A stretch of DNA of 64,000 nucleotides, taken from contig NC_064677.1 of the NCBI RefSeq assembly GCF_023278565.1, positions 7,006,001 through 7,070,000 of the forward strand, given 5' to 3'. The position numbers and the translations under genes are program-made. Shown piece by piece: positions 13,423 through 25,054 of the stretch. Source of the stretch: Colletotrichum lupini. Lineage: Eukaryota; Ascomycota; Sordariomycetes; Glomerellales; Glomerellaceae. Under the pieces are notes generated by a model, which was given only the letters and a program-made list of their open reading frames with translations, was not told where the DNA came from and did not search any database. The number at the start of each line of letters is the position of its first letter. Position 1 is the stretch's first letter.

Positions 13423-14216
13423 AGACCCCACCCCACACGACGGATCACCCCCTACGACAGATCACCCAATTTAGTACAATTTAATCAAAAACCACTAATT
13501 CTACCTACTTCAGTTTATAATATTACAAATATATAAAAAATACTTTTAGATATATAATATATAGTTTTCTTACTAAAATAATTTTTATAAATTATAATCT
13601 ATTATGATTATTAAAATATCATTAAATGAAATATAATATTTTTTACTATATAAAACTACGACTTCTATCTTTATGAAAAATAAATAAAGCTAAGTATTTC
13701 AAAATACTATAATTTTCTAAATATTTTTCTAAGCTTAAATATACTATTTTTAGCATTATACTAATTACATAAGCTTAGGAAATTCAGGTTTTTATAAATA
13801 CTACTTATTATAATATAACTTAATATTTCTATATAATAATACTTATATTACTAATAAAAAACTATTTATATAAGTTCAATTTAAATCTATTAAAAATAAT
13901 CAACTTTAAAATTTTATTTTTTTTAATAAATAAAAGAGTTATATAATAAAGTATAATGTTAGTGTTTATATGGAGATTACGAATAAACACTAACATTTCA
14001 AAGCATATTTTAAATCTAATATTATTACATAATATAATATAAAATGATTTTTTCTAAATATTTTTCTATACTAATTATATTTTTTTATAGCTTGTGTATT
14101 TTTTAAATTATTTATTTTTCAATTATTCATATATATATGGAATAGCGGTTTTGGCTGAATCTGGCCGAATTGGGTGATCTGTCGTAGGGGGTGATCCGTC
14201 GTGTGGGGTGGGGTCT
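13423..14216. mobile_element. 794-bp MITE with perfect 49-bp TIRs and TA duplication
   Basis: The first 49 bp (13423-13471, beginning AGACCCCACCCC) and the last 49 bp (14168-14216) are exact reverse complements. Both ends are flanked by TA (13421-13422, 14217-14218), the duplication made by Tc1/mariner and pogo-type transposases. The interior is AT-rich but still contains many CpA and TpG steps, so it is naturally AT-rich rather than RIP-degraded. There is no open frame, so it would need a transposase from elsewhere. Perfect terminal repeats suggest recent insertion. It begins 14 bp after the previous element's target duplication. Confidence 0.85.
13955..13997. repeat. perfect 15-bp hairpin inside the TA-flanked MITE
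   Basis: AATGTTAGTGTTTAT at 13955-13969 is followed by a 13-nt spacer and its exact complement at 13983-13997. It lies off-centre in the MITE, so it is not simply the middle of the element's own dyad. It could be a regulatory hairpin or the remnant of a tiny nested insertion. Confidence 0.75.
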
Positions 14217-14218
14217 TA

Positions 14219-14831
14219 CTATGTGCGAATGCCTCCATAGGATTTCAAATCAAGCTTTCTTTCTAGATTTCTCTACCTGTAATCGGATATTAAGCCAAGT
14301 CAAAAACCCCCGACGGCCGAATTGGCGGTGACACTCTCCGCGCTACTATGTACGGTCTTGCCGACGACTGTGGGTTACGGAAGTCGGCCTGTGCACGCAT
14401 TATGATTATGAATCGTGAGTTTACTGCCTTGACTTCCGAATTAGGTATCAAGGCGCAGAGTCTCGAGCATGAGCCTTTCTTATTAAGAATTAGTGGGTTG
14501 TTATCATGGCTAAGTATAGAGTTTTGGAAGTACTTGTCTTATATCTATTATCTGCTTGATCACCGCGGGCAGTTGGAGTTAATGTTATGACCGCTAGTTG
14601 GCAGTATGAGAGCATACATTAGGTGTGTTGCATGGGCTATCGAGCACCAGCTACGTTAATAGCTACGGAGGTGGCCTTTGCACGGTAGTCAGAGTCTCGA
14701 GCAGGCAGATTCTACCTAGCTCAAGAGCTCTGCCCTACTATACTGGCTAGCGACGGGCTTTACTAATAAATTCTGTCTCCTATACCAGGTGCCAGTCGGT
14801 ATGTTTACCTCAAAGACTAAGAGATAATAGC
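14219..14831. other. GC-richer non-coding island right of the MITEs
   Basis: Moderately GC-balanced DNA between the TA-flanked MITE and copia element B. A short frame (14348-14590) has no recognisable motif or codon bias. I treat it as non-coding host DNA or an old remnant. Confidence 0.45.
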
Positions 14832-14836
14832 TTTAG

Positions 14837-15018
14837 TATCGTAATAGCTTTAACTATCTATAGCCTTACTACACGTTACGTAACCTTAATTATATAATTA
14901 CTAAGGCCTACTTTACTCGTACCCTCTATATTAAAATAAGCTTTATATTTATTTCTTAGTTTTAATAAATAACCGTTCTTTTTATATATATTAATATTTT
15001 TATAATAACTTTATAATA
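14837..15018 (+). repeat. 5' LTR of copia element B (182 bp)
   Basis: It begins TATCGTAATAGC (TG mutated to TA) and ends CTTTATAATA. It pairs with 23845-24026 at exactly the same length. The 5-bp target duplication TTTAG lies immediately before it at 14832-14836. Differences from the right LTR are transitions, and the outer 5' side keeps more C than its partner (CTATCT and ACTACAC against CTATTT and ATTATAC). Confidence 0.88.
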
Positions 15019-15249
15019 ATTATAAGCCTAGCTCTAACTTAGACCCCTATACTTTTATTAAAAAATTACTTCTTAGGGACTGCGTTTTATTATATATATT
15101 TTTTTTTAATATTATTTAACCCTTATTACGTTTATTAAGCTTATTCCTAAATAAACTAATATTTTTTAAAAAGATTACTAAGACTCTTAAATAAAAGCTT
15201 AATTATTAATACGATTAGCTTAAGTAGTACTTTATTTTACGAATTAAGG

Positions 15250-18200
15250 CCTAGTTAAAGGATATTTAGGACTTATTAAACTTAAATAACCTTATTTCTT
15301 TATTAAATCTATCTTTTTTTACTAAGTCTATTTTTTTAATTAAAGAGTACGTTAAGATATAAAATACTACTTAAAATTAAATATATAAAACGGCCTTAAC
15401 TAAATATTAATAAAGACTTAAAGAGTTTATTTAATAATAAACTAAATAATTAAAAAGCGAGACTATAATTAAACCCTTTACTAAAAACGATCGAATTAAG
15501 TAATTAATTATTTTAATAAAACCGAAGGTTATAATAACAAATTAAATACGTCTTATTAAAAAATATACTTCTTTTATTTAATAAACCGTATTTAAAACGA
15601 TCTCTTATTTATAAAAAAAGAGATCGTACGAATCAATAAATTATTAGATCTCTTTTATAATTACTTAAGAAATTTTAAAAAATACGAAAAAAGAGCTTAT
15701 CGATTCTTTAAACTATTCTTTTTATATTATAATTAAAGTTCTTAAATAAAAATACGTACTAAGCAACTTTAGTTCGCTTATAATTATAAAAAAGAAATTT
15801 AATGTAATTATAAATAGAGCAAACTTTAGTATTAATTTATTAACTTAAATTAAAAACTTCTTTTTAGCTTATTATTAAGTAACGTAGCTTAAACTATTTA
15901 AAATCTAAAAGACCCTCGCTTTAAAAACCTTTTTTTATATAATTATACGTCGCTTTACCCTAAACTAGTTTAATTAAGAACTTATTAAGATTATTAAACT
16001 AAAATAAAAAAGAAAAGTAATCTTTAATACAAAGTATTATACTAAGATCTTTAATAACCTTTTATATAAAGAGGTAGTATATAATAAGAATTATAAATAA
16101 ACCCTTATAATGTATATAATATTAATAAGTTATTTAAATTTTTTTAAATAGAACGAAGTAATTTATAACTTATTTATTAACTACTTTTATAAAAGGACTT
16201 ATTATTAAAAGCTAATAAACTATATAAAAATAGAGCTTATTTTAATAAATAAAACGAAGTTAAAATACGTTTAGCTAAGTATTAACGATATTTAAAAAAT
16301 AATTTTTTATTTAAACTAAAAAAAGTATACCGACTTTTATATTAATCTCGCTTAAAAAGGCTAGATTTATATAAAACCCCTTTTTAAATAAAATAATAAT
16401 AACCGAGGTTATTTTAAAAAAAACGATTAAAATTAATAAACTAAGTAATAAGAGAAACTCTGAGGGAACTTATTTTTTAAATATCGTAGTTATAATTATT
16501 AATATTAGTCTACTCCCTAAGCTAAGTATAGAGGTAAATAAGAATAGTAATTTTATTATTTTTATTATTCTTTTTATTAGTTTATACTTCTTTTTTAAGA
16601 GTATAGTTATAAATAATTATAATACCGTTTACTTCGTTAATAACTATTCGCTTTTAAAGCTAGATTCTATTTAATAAAGTAATAACTTAGAAAATATAAA
16701 TTTTAAAACGGCCTCCTATTTTATTATTACTAAGGGAACGAGGATTATATATAATATTTTTATAAAACTAAAAGGGCTTAGAATAGAGTATTTTACTTTT
16801 TATAATATTAGTTTTATTAAGAATTTCTATATAAACGTTATATTAAAAGCTCTTTTTTAAAAAACTAATATTTAATACTCGGGTTTCGATTATACCCTTT
16901 AGTTTAGTAGCGAATCTAGGAATATTATTATTAAGTAGCTCGAGAAGAAAGTTAATCTAGTCTTTTTAAAATATAAGCCTTATTTATCCTATTTTCTACT
17001 TAGAAATTAGTTTTTATTTATTAATATAATTTTAATACGTAGTACTTAGTACCTATGTTTTTTATATTAATTAAAGAACGACTAATTAGATATAGCTTAG
17101 TTTTAATACCTTAAATTTAAACATTTCGCGCTAATAATACTTAAAAAGCTCGTTTTAGCTGCTCGGGAGGTAAGGATTAAAAAACTAAGCTATTTAAAAT
17201 ATTAATACTATATAACTACTTATATAAAATAAGTTATCTTACGACGTATTTTAAAATAAAAAATAACCTAACCCTATTATAAAATCTTATAGGACCTCTT
17301 TAACTACTTACTAGCTTATAAATAAAGTAAGTAGCTAATACTAATTAAAAACGAGTATTTAAGTAGGATCTTTATCTTTTTATAAGTTATAAAAACTTAT
17401 AATATAGTATTTAAAGTTTTATACCTTTTTAAATAATAAGTACGTATATAAAAAGGCATAGCCGTTTATAAAATCTAATAAGATATAAAATATATAGTAA
17501 TTATAATTAATAACGAAACTCGTTTTTAAATATAAGTATAGGAGCTAAGAATAGACTTAAAAACTACTCCTCTATATATAAAAAAACTAAATAAAGAAAG
17601 GGAACGAACTAGCTAGGAAATTATTAATAAAATAATTAGTATAATATTAATAGCTAGTTTATTAAATAAACTTTAAGTAGAAGCTATATTAGCTATAGCC
17701 TACTTATATAATATTAGCCCTAAGTAACGTACTAACTATTTATTACTAATTTAAATTAAAAAAGTCTAGTTTACTTATTATTTTACGTAGTAATAATTAA
17801 TAAATATACTAAAGCTTATTTATAATTTACGTCCTTATTAAGAGTAGACGTATATATATAGCTATAGAGCATACCCTCTTAAAAAGGACTATAAAAAAAG
17901 AATTAATAAGAGATATTTTAAAATAAAATAAAAAGGATATATTAAGTATTTTATAAGTTACGTACTAAACGCCTATAACTTATATAGGATCTAAATCCCC
18001 TCGTTTTTAAAAGTTATTATTATCTAAAATATAACGTTTAATAAAATAGCTTTTTATTTAAAAAATAATATTAAAACTATAATTCGTTTACTTAAGTTGA
18101 GGGCCGTAGTAAATAAAATTTAATAACTATTTATAATAATCGAACTTAAGCTCTAATTACTTAGAATTATAAACGAGGAGGAGGCCGTATTAATTAATAA

Positions 18201-21200
18201 TAATAAATAATTATCGCTACTTATACTCGTTTTATAAAAAGTAAATAAGGCTATAAAAAAGCCTAGTTCGTTTTTAAATAAATAAAGTAAGTAGCTACTT
18301 ATTCCTAAACTAACTTTAAATTTTAAAAGTCCGGAGTTAAATACGAACTTTATTTAGCTAATTAAAGTTATGAGCAAGGCTATAAAAAAAGTTAATCCTC
18401 TTATTAATAAGATTAAAAATATAATATATATATAAATAAAAATAAAGACTTTTTAAAGTTTTTATAAAGAGGATCTTTTTACTTAATTAGACCTTAATAA
18501 ACCCTTTTAATAAGCGAGCTTATATTAAAAAATAGAAATAATGAACGACTTAGTTAGTAATTTTAATATAATTAGTATATATAGCTAAGAAGAGGACGGG
18601 TATATTAAATAAAACTAGAAATTAAAAAACTAACTGCTAAAAGTATTTATTTAAAACCCAAGTTAATAAAAGTAACTTAAGTAGTACTCTTTTTATATTT
18701 AAATAAAAAGAAACTAGGACTCTTTTTTTTAATATATATATACCTAATTAATAAAAAGTAATTAACGAAGTAACCTAGGGGTATTAGACGCTATATTACT
18801 ACGTTTATACTATAATTAGTAAAACGAAGTACGTTTTACTAACCGCAATCTAATTTAACTAAATTTATATAGATTAATTAATTACTCTAGTACGTATAGC
18901 TTTAACGAAGTAATGCGGGATATTCTTATAAAGAATATAGAAAGTAAATATTTATATAGAAGCAAGAATATATAAATATAAGGGAAATAAGCGTATATAA
19001 AAGAGGCTTTTATAGTAAAGAGAGTAATATAGTTAAATTACCCCTTTGGGGTCCGGTCCGCCTCATTAGGGGCCATCTTCGCCTTTATAAGTAAGCTAGT
19101 CTATTAGGGTTAATATTAAGTATTTTTATTACGTACTTTAATAAAACTTTATAACTAACTATAGCCGGCCGCAGCCGTTACTAACTATTAATACTAACTA
19201 AACTTAAGATATTAATAACCCTACCGCCGTAATATTTTAATCGCCTTCTTAATAACTAAATACTACCCCTTATTTTCTCCTTTTATCTTATTTAATAATA
19301 ACCTCTCCCTAATATTCCTATTTAATATACTTACTTACGCTCTTTTTAAGCTCTTAATTATATTATTAAGTCTAAGCTTATCTATACTTTATTATATTAA
19401 AAGGGCGCCGATAAAAGTAATACTTATTATAATATATTTATTTATTTTTTATAAGTCGATATTACTAATACAATATTTATTAAGGTAGTCTCTTTATAGC
19501 TTAGGGTCGTTTAGTATAATACTTATAAAATTAAATAACTTCTAGCTATCGAGGAAACCCTAAGGGTTAATAAGTTATTAATAGCGTCTCGGTATTTTAA
19601 TAAAATATACTTAAAATAAATAGTTAAATAGTAATAGCAATAGCGCAATAATAATAGATAGTAAGAGAAGTAGCGTCTTTAACTTTAATAAAAAAACCGA
19701 GGTAACGAATATATATATATACGAATAAAATTAAAAAGTAAACATCGTACTTATAGAGGTCGATATTATTTAATAACAGTAACGAGGGCATCTCTAATAC
19801 TACTATTATAAGCTACTATTACTTAAAAGGGTAGCTAACTTAGCTAGGTGCGTAATAAGCTTATAAAGTAGTAGCGTCGGGCGCCTAATATTGCTGTTAA
19901 TAATCCGTAGTTATAAACTTTATAAGAGGGAAAGTTAAAAAAGTAAAAAATCTAAAGAAAAATAGTCTATCGAGATAGTAAGAGTATCTATTAATACTAT
20001 ATGTTACTATTATATAATCGATATCGAGAATCGCCCGAGCAGCTAGTAAAGGCAAAAATAAAAAAACAAAAAAAATAAATAAAAACATAAATAGTTAAAT
20101 TACTATATAAGAAGTTACTTACTTAACGAAAGGTCTAAGTAAGTAAATACACGCCTATATATAGGTATAAAAACCTCCTACTAAAATATTCTATTACTTA
20201 TTAATTATAATATAATTAATAAGCGTATACGTAAGTGAATGCGTAATCGTAGTACGTAATTCCGCCTCGAGTAAATTCCAGATTATTTAGTTACTTTCTA
20301 GTACTTTCTATTGCTCACGTAAGCTTATATAAGCAGTATTGCTTACATAATCAATACCTATAATAATTTACAAAAATCGGAGATTAATATAATATATAGT
20401 TTGCTTACGTAATATTGATAATAAGGCGAATAATAAGGTAAACAAAGTTACCTTCGTAACAATTACTCTTCTAGGGAAGTAAAAAAATATTTTTAAAATA
20501 CTAAAACCTTTAAGAAGTTAATTTATAAAAGTAGTATAGTTAAAAATCTAAAAGCTAAAGGAAATAAATATTTAAAAAATAGTTAGTAAAGTATTAGTTA
20601 TTTCTAAGCTAATACCCCTTAAATAGGTATTTAATTATAAGCTAGATAATAATAATTACCTCGATTATTATAAAGCGAGAATCTATATCAGGGGGGACTT
20701 TTAAAAACAATACCCCTTAAAAAAGACCTACGTAATAACGCTAGCTACTAGGACGTTTAGGGTAGCTATAGCTATTACTACCTAATTCGATTTAGAAATT
20801 TACTAATATAATATCGTAAACGCTTTTTTAAATATAATTAAAAAGCTAGGCGACCCCTTTATTATTTACGAGCTTTTAAATAGCTTTTATAAGCTAAGAA
20901 TATATATTAAACTCGAGCGGGCCTTATATAGTACTTATAACGCTCTATTATTATAATACAAAGAGCTAGCGTTAATTTTTAAAGGTCTAGGTCTTTTACT
21001 TATAAATAAGGACCCGTACCTATTTTAAGATTTTATTAAAAAGGTCCCAATTCTTTTTTACGTAAATAATATCCTCGTTTTTAATTATAAAAACTACGTT
21101 TACGAAGTTAGTTAGGTAACTAAGGGATTTAAAAAGGAATATAAAATAAAAAACTAAGGGCTAATTTCATAATATTTTAAAATAAAAGTCGTTTATAATT

Positions 21201-22030
21201 AATTAAATAAAAAGATCTACTTAGTTTATAATTAATATCTTAAAAAAGTAGCTAAGAAGTTTAATCTTACTAATTCTACTACTCTTATAACCCCTTTATT
21301 AATAGTCTTAATTAAAAAAAACCTAGGGATTATATCCCTAAGTAAAACTAAGTCTTTTTAAAAAAAGGTCGGATTAATATTATATATAATAATTATAATT
21401 CGGCTTAACGTCGCTTTTATATACGCTCTACTCTTTTAGTTCTTAACGAACCCGTCCTATTAGTATTATTTTATTATAAATTAGGTTATATAATACCTTT
21501 TTTATATTTAATATTTAGTAATATACTTCGGGATCTCGGGGGGTAGCTAAGTATTACTAATTATAAATAACGCTTTATTTATAAACGATAAAGAGACTTA
21601 AAAAAATTTATAAAGTTTTATAATCTCCCTTTTTAATAGCTTTATTTAGTAAAAAGTAGCTTATTAAAATATAATAACTATATTAATTATAAAGGCCGAA
21701 TTACTAAGCCTAGAATATATAGTTAAAAAAATACTCGCTCTTAAACGCTTTTTTAAAAATATCTCGCTCGAGCTTAGTAATATATAAACAGTATATTATA
21801 ATAATTATCAAATAATTAAACTTATAATAAAAAAAAGGAACGTATTTTAACTTATTTATATTACGTTAATATTTAGAATATATAATTATAATAAGAGTAC
21901 TTAATAAGCTTATTTTAAATAGTTTATATATTAATAAATAAAATATTAGCGAACGGTTTTATAAAAAACCTTTTTAAAGCGAAGTTTAAGTACTTTATAT
22001 CGCTCCTAAATATAAAAAATATATAAAAAA
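15250..22030 (+). pseudogene. copia B gag-pol, RIP-inactivated
   Basis: Recognisable words remain in plus-strand frames. A pre-integrase-like segment lies near 16600-16900. An integrase tail reads SQEIINK...AYLYNISPK near 17620-17720. Reverse transcriptase words are LDYYKARI near 20655 and FYVNNIL at 21056-21076, where copia enzymes have YVDD. RNase H begins with KAELLSLEYI near 21692. Polymerase aspartates read as Asn, and many Gln/Trp positions are stops. In life this polyprotein would make a cytoplasmic virus-like particle and integrate cDNA. Here it cannot be translated. Confidence 0.8.
18770..20470. mobile_element. unidentified insert splitting copia B pol
   Basis: Between the end of integrase/linker and the start of the reverse transcriptase frame lie about 1.7 kb that do not read as copia. 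Composition differs from the host element: 19035-19075 and about 20150-20470 keep CpA/TpG and GC-rich words (GGGGTCCGGTCCGCC), so RIP has been lighter. A TATTAGACGC start at 18782 and a TGG-initial word at 19047-19062 could mark an LTR start and a primer-binding site, but no second LTR was found. Boundaries are approximate. Confidence 0.45.
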
Positions 22031-23835
22031 TAATTATACTAAACGAGGGGATATTTAAAAAGTAATAAAACGGCCCGGGGGCCCGGTTTTTAATTAAAAA
22101 ACGTAGTTTATAGCTAAGGAGTATAAAGTCGCTCTAATAACCCCGTTAGGTTACTTAAAAAGAAGCTGTTTATTTAAAAAAAAAATAAGCGCATATTTAT
22201 TTAAAAAAGACTTAAATACGGGCTATATACTTAGAGGGATATATAAATTAATAAGAATATTAATTCCGATTTAGATATTATTTATTTTTATAAATAAAGT
22301 AACTAATATTATTACGTCTTTAATAAGTTCTTTTAATAATACTTTTAATATAGAGAGAGCGCTTATAAACGCCTTTTTTATTAAAGCTTTATTTATATAA
22401 ACCCCCTTACTCTTTTTCTTATTTAAAAAACCGTCGTATTTAAAAGCCTTATATAATACTATTATTACGTAAGTTAAGGTCTATATATTAAGTTATAAAT
22501 AATAAATAAAATAAGAATAGCTTAAAATATACTTTATAAAATATAAATAGTTCTATATTAATAACTACGGCTATTATTAACTTTTTTATTACTTTTTATT
22601 TAAAATATAAGAACTTTATACTTAAGAACTATATATACCCCTTAAAAATAGGGGCATAACCCGACTTTTTATAAGTTTAATAGTATTGGTATTTATTATT
22701 AATATATAAACTTAAGAAATACGTACTATCCGAACGGTTATTAAGGGCGCTCTTAATATACTTAAAATATTTATAACTAAATAAGGGAGGTAAAAGTATT
22801 AACTTATAATAAACCTTAATACTAAAAATAGTATTAAGAAGGTCCGCTATTAAGAATTAGTTTTATAAATAATAATAGTTAAAAAAGTATTATATATATA
22901 ATTAACTATTTTATATTTTTTAAAAAAAAGTAAAAGAGGGGATTATAAACCTATTTTACTTTTTTAATTTTTTTAAAAAAAGTCTTTTTTTCTTTTTTTA
23001 AAAAAAGGTAAGGGAGGGGGCTATAAACCCTCTTTACTTATACCGTTTTCTTAAGAAACGAGGACGTCTTTTTAATTTTTAAAAAGGAGTAAAAGAGGGG
23101 GTTATAAACTTTTTTCGCTTTTATTACCCCCTTAAATAACTCGTTTAGTTATAAAGCCGCTACTTATTTAATAAAATAGTTAAATTAATATTAAATAAAC
23201 GAGGCCGTATTATAATTAAAATATAAAATAAGGGAATATTATTTACTTATCTTAGGCTTATAGGGGGGGCTAGGGGAACTGTTACTCTTTTTTAAAACCG
23301 TAATCTTATACTTACGCTTCTTAGCCTCTTATATTATAATAATATAAGCGCGGTTTTTAATTAATCGTTTTAATAATATTTAAATAAAAATAATACCGTT
23401 AATAAAAATCCTTTTTTAATAATACGTATATATAAAAACGTAAGTATAAAAGCGAAAAATAAGAGTATATATATATAATAATAATATAAATATAAGTTAA
23501 AAAAGGAAAAAAAGTTAGTACTATAAGTAGTAATAAGAAATTTATATATTTATTACCCTTAACTTATAAATTGATTATTTAGTTAATAAGAGGCCGTCCC
23601 TTAGTTATACTTTTTATTAATAATATAACTTTAAAATTATTTATAATAATAAATATAGAGGTTAATTTACGGCCGATTTACCCCTCGCTTATAACTCTAT
23701 ATATAAACTAATTTACTTTATAATTCTTTTTATAAATAAATTCTTATATATTAGTATTTAGTTTTCCGCTTTTAGCGGACCTTTTTATAATAATACGGGT
23801 AGTTAAGTATACTTTTTTTAAATATATATTTATTT
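22030..23835. other. non-coding 3' extension of copia B
   Basis: About 1.8 kb lies between the end of the RNase H frame and the purine tract/3' LTR. It contains a threefold tandem repeat (22925-23135) and no recognisable gene on either strand. Copia elements normally end soon after RNase H, so this is either an acquired segment or another nested remnant. Confidence 0.5.
22925..23135. repeat. three tandem copies of a 77-79 bp unit
   Basis: A unit containing AAAAAGTAARRGAGGGGG followed by TATAAACC and TTTACTTTT starts near 22930, 23007 and 23086. Copies differ mostly by transitions. The unit has purine-rich and pyrimidine-rich halves, giving each copy partial dyad symmetry. Confidence 0.65.
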
Positions 23836-23844
23836 AGGGGGGTA

Positions 23845-24026
23845 TATTATAATAGCTTTAACTATTTATAGCCTTATTATACGTTACGTAACCTCGGTTA
23901 TATAATTACTAAGGCCTATTTCGCTTATACCCTCTATATTAAAACGAGCTTTATACTTATTTTTTAGTTTTAATAAATAACCGTTCTCTTTATATATGTT
24001 AATACCCCTATAATAACTCTATAATA
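23845..24026 (+). repeat. 3' LTR of copia element B (182 bp)
   Basis: It begins TATTATAATAGC directly after the purine tract and ends CTCTATAATA, followed by the TTTAG duplication at 24027-24031. Its outer (3') side is less mutated than the left LTR (ATGTTAATACCCC against ATATTAATATTTT), while its inner side is more mutated. Confidence 0.88.
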
Positions 24027-24031
24027 TTTAG

Positions 24032-24586
24032 TTTAGTTTCTAATAAGAATTTAGGAAAGTTACCGGTATATATAAGAGTTATATATCTTAGTTTAGAATT
24101 TAGGCTTAGCGCGTTCTTACAACATTCATCCTGAGTTCTAGAGCGCTGTCTAGGTAATCATTGAATAGGCCCCGCTGCACTGGGAATTGGCAGATCTAGT
24201 TTAGCCTCAGCTGGATTCGAGCTAAGGTCGCGTGATCTTTGACTTCATGTACCATGTTGTAAGTCATGGAATTTGGCCTATGGTTGTCAGGGGCTTGCAC
24301 GGTGATTTCTATGTGTCCTATAACACGATTCTGATATTTAAGACGTCTTTCTTCCAGGCCAATATTGATTTTTCCATTTTACATCAGGCACTTACAACTC
24401 ATCAGTCTTTCTTTAACCACTACTTATTCAGTCACTCTCTACTCGTCCGTCATTTCATCACCGCTTAGAACCGCTCAGCACAGCTTGAAGGGTAGATTGC
24501 CCCCTTAAATTCCTTGCCCTCAAGCTCTATTGCTTAAGGTAGCTAGACTAACGTTTGTATAGCAAGCCTCACGTCAGACATTCAAG
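24032..24586. other. upstream region of the secreted-protein gene
   Basis: The first 80 bp are still AT-rich; from about 24110 the composition becomes balanced. A 78-codon frame at 24232-24468 has no convincing features. The segment presumably holds the promoter and 5' leader of the gene at 24587. I see no clear TATA box or repeat. Confidence 0.4.
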
Positions 24587-25054
24587 ATGCGTTACACCAC
24601 TGCTCTCATTGCTGCTCTGCAGGTTGCTAGCTTCGTCCAGGCCAGCCCTATTCTCTCTGACAGAGACATCGCTGCGCCTGTCGATAGCCAGGCTCTCGAC
24701 GTTCGCAATCCTGGAGACATCGCCAACCTCGACGCCGACAAGATCGTCGACCTCGAGGTTCGTGGCATCGAGAAGCGTGCCACCGATATCACTCTCTCTG
24801 CGGACACCGGCTACTATAAGCGTGTTGCCTACAAGGGCGCCGTCATCTTGCTTCACCTCTTCTACGACCTGGCTGTCAACCACGTCGTCTTCTACTGGAC
24901 CATTGACGGCACGACCCCGGCTCCCGGCAGCATCCCTCTCGCCTTTGACGACCCTATCGGCGGTGGTTTCCCTCTGAGACAGTACACCCACGACACTCGC
25001 TACAACCTTGGAAGTGCTATGCGCCCTGGTGATGTAATCAAGGTCACCCCTTAG
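24587..25054 (+). CDS. small secreted protein, candidate effector
   Basis: An uninterrupted 155-codon frame whose C-rich third positions differ sharply from the flanking AT-rich DNA. Residues 1-19 form a classical signal peptide (MRYTT, then a hydrophobic core ALIAAL, then VQA before SP). Residues 20-62 are an acidic, Asp/Val-rich propeptide, followed by IEKR at 61-64, a dibasic Kex2-type site. The mature part would be 91 residues. The whole protein has no cysteine, so it is not a typical disulfide-stabilised effector. The mature region alternates hydrophobic and Gly/Asp stretches (HVVFYWTIDG, FDDPIGGGF), suggesting a small beta-rich fold. I do not recognise the family. The location between transposons is typical of fast-evolving secreted proteins; an effector role is inference. 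Two overlapping frames on the other strand are shadows. Confidence 0.75.
   Translation: MRYTTALIAALQVASFVQASPILSDRDIAAPVDSQALDVRNPGDIANLDADKIVDLEVRGIEKRATDITLSADTGYYKRVAYKGAVILLHLFYDLAVNHVVFYWTIDGTTPAPGSIPLAFDDPIGGGFPLRQYTHDTRYNLGSAMRPGDVIKVTP

Larger units (their letters stand above)
14837..24026 (+). mobile_element. Ty1/copia LTR retrotransposon B, RIP-inactivated, 9.19 kb
   Basis: Two 182-bp LTRs (14837-15018, 23845-24026), a 5-bp TTTAG target duplication (14832-14836, 24027-24031) and a purine tract AGGGGGGTA (23836-23844) just before the 3' LTR define a complete plus-strand element. Domain order is gag, protease/pre-integrase, integrase (about 17.0-18.1 kb), reverse transcriptase (about 20.5-21.5 kb) and RNase H (to about 22.0 kb), the copia order. 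The element is long for 182-bp LTRs for two reasons: an insert at about 18.77-20.47 kb separates integrase from reverse transcriptase, and about 1.8 kb of extra DNA follows pol. The coding frame is riddled with TAA/TAG. Confidence 0.88.

Noticed and set aside
14348..14590. 80-codon plus-strand frame between MITE and copia B
   Set aside because: No recognisable motif, isolated, in a region of decayed DNA.
19897..20088. 63-codon minus-strand hydrophobic frame
   Set aside because: Low-complexity Phe/Leu-rich translation of AT-rich DNA inside a nested insert.
24232..24468. 78-codon plus-strand frame upstream of the secreted-protein gene
   Set aside because: No homology words, poor start context; more likely promoter/leader DNA.
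24569..24991. 140-codon minus-strand and overlapping plus-strand frames over the secreted-protein gene
   Set aside because: Antisense and out-of-frame shadows of the gene at 24587-25054, which alone has a signal peptide and Kex2 site.
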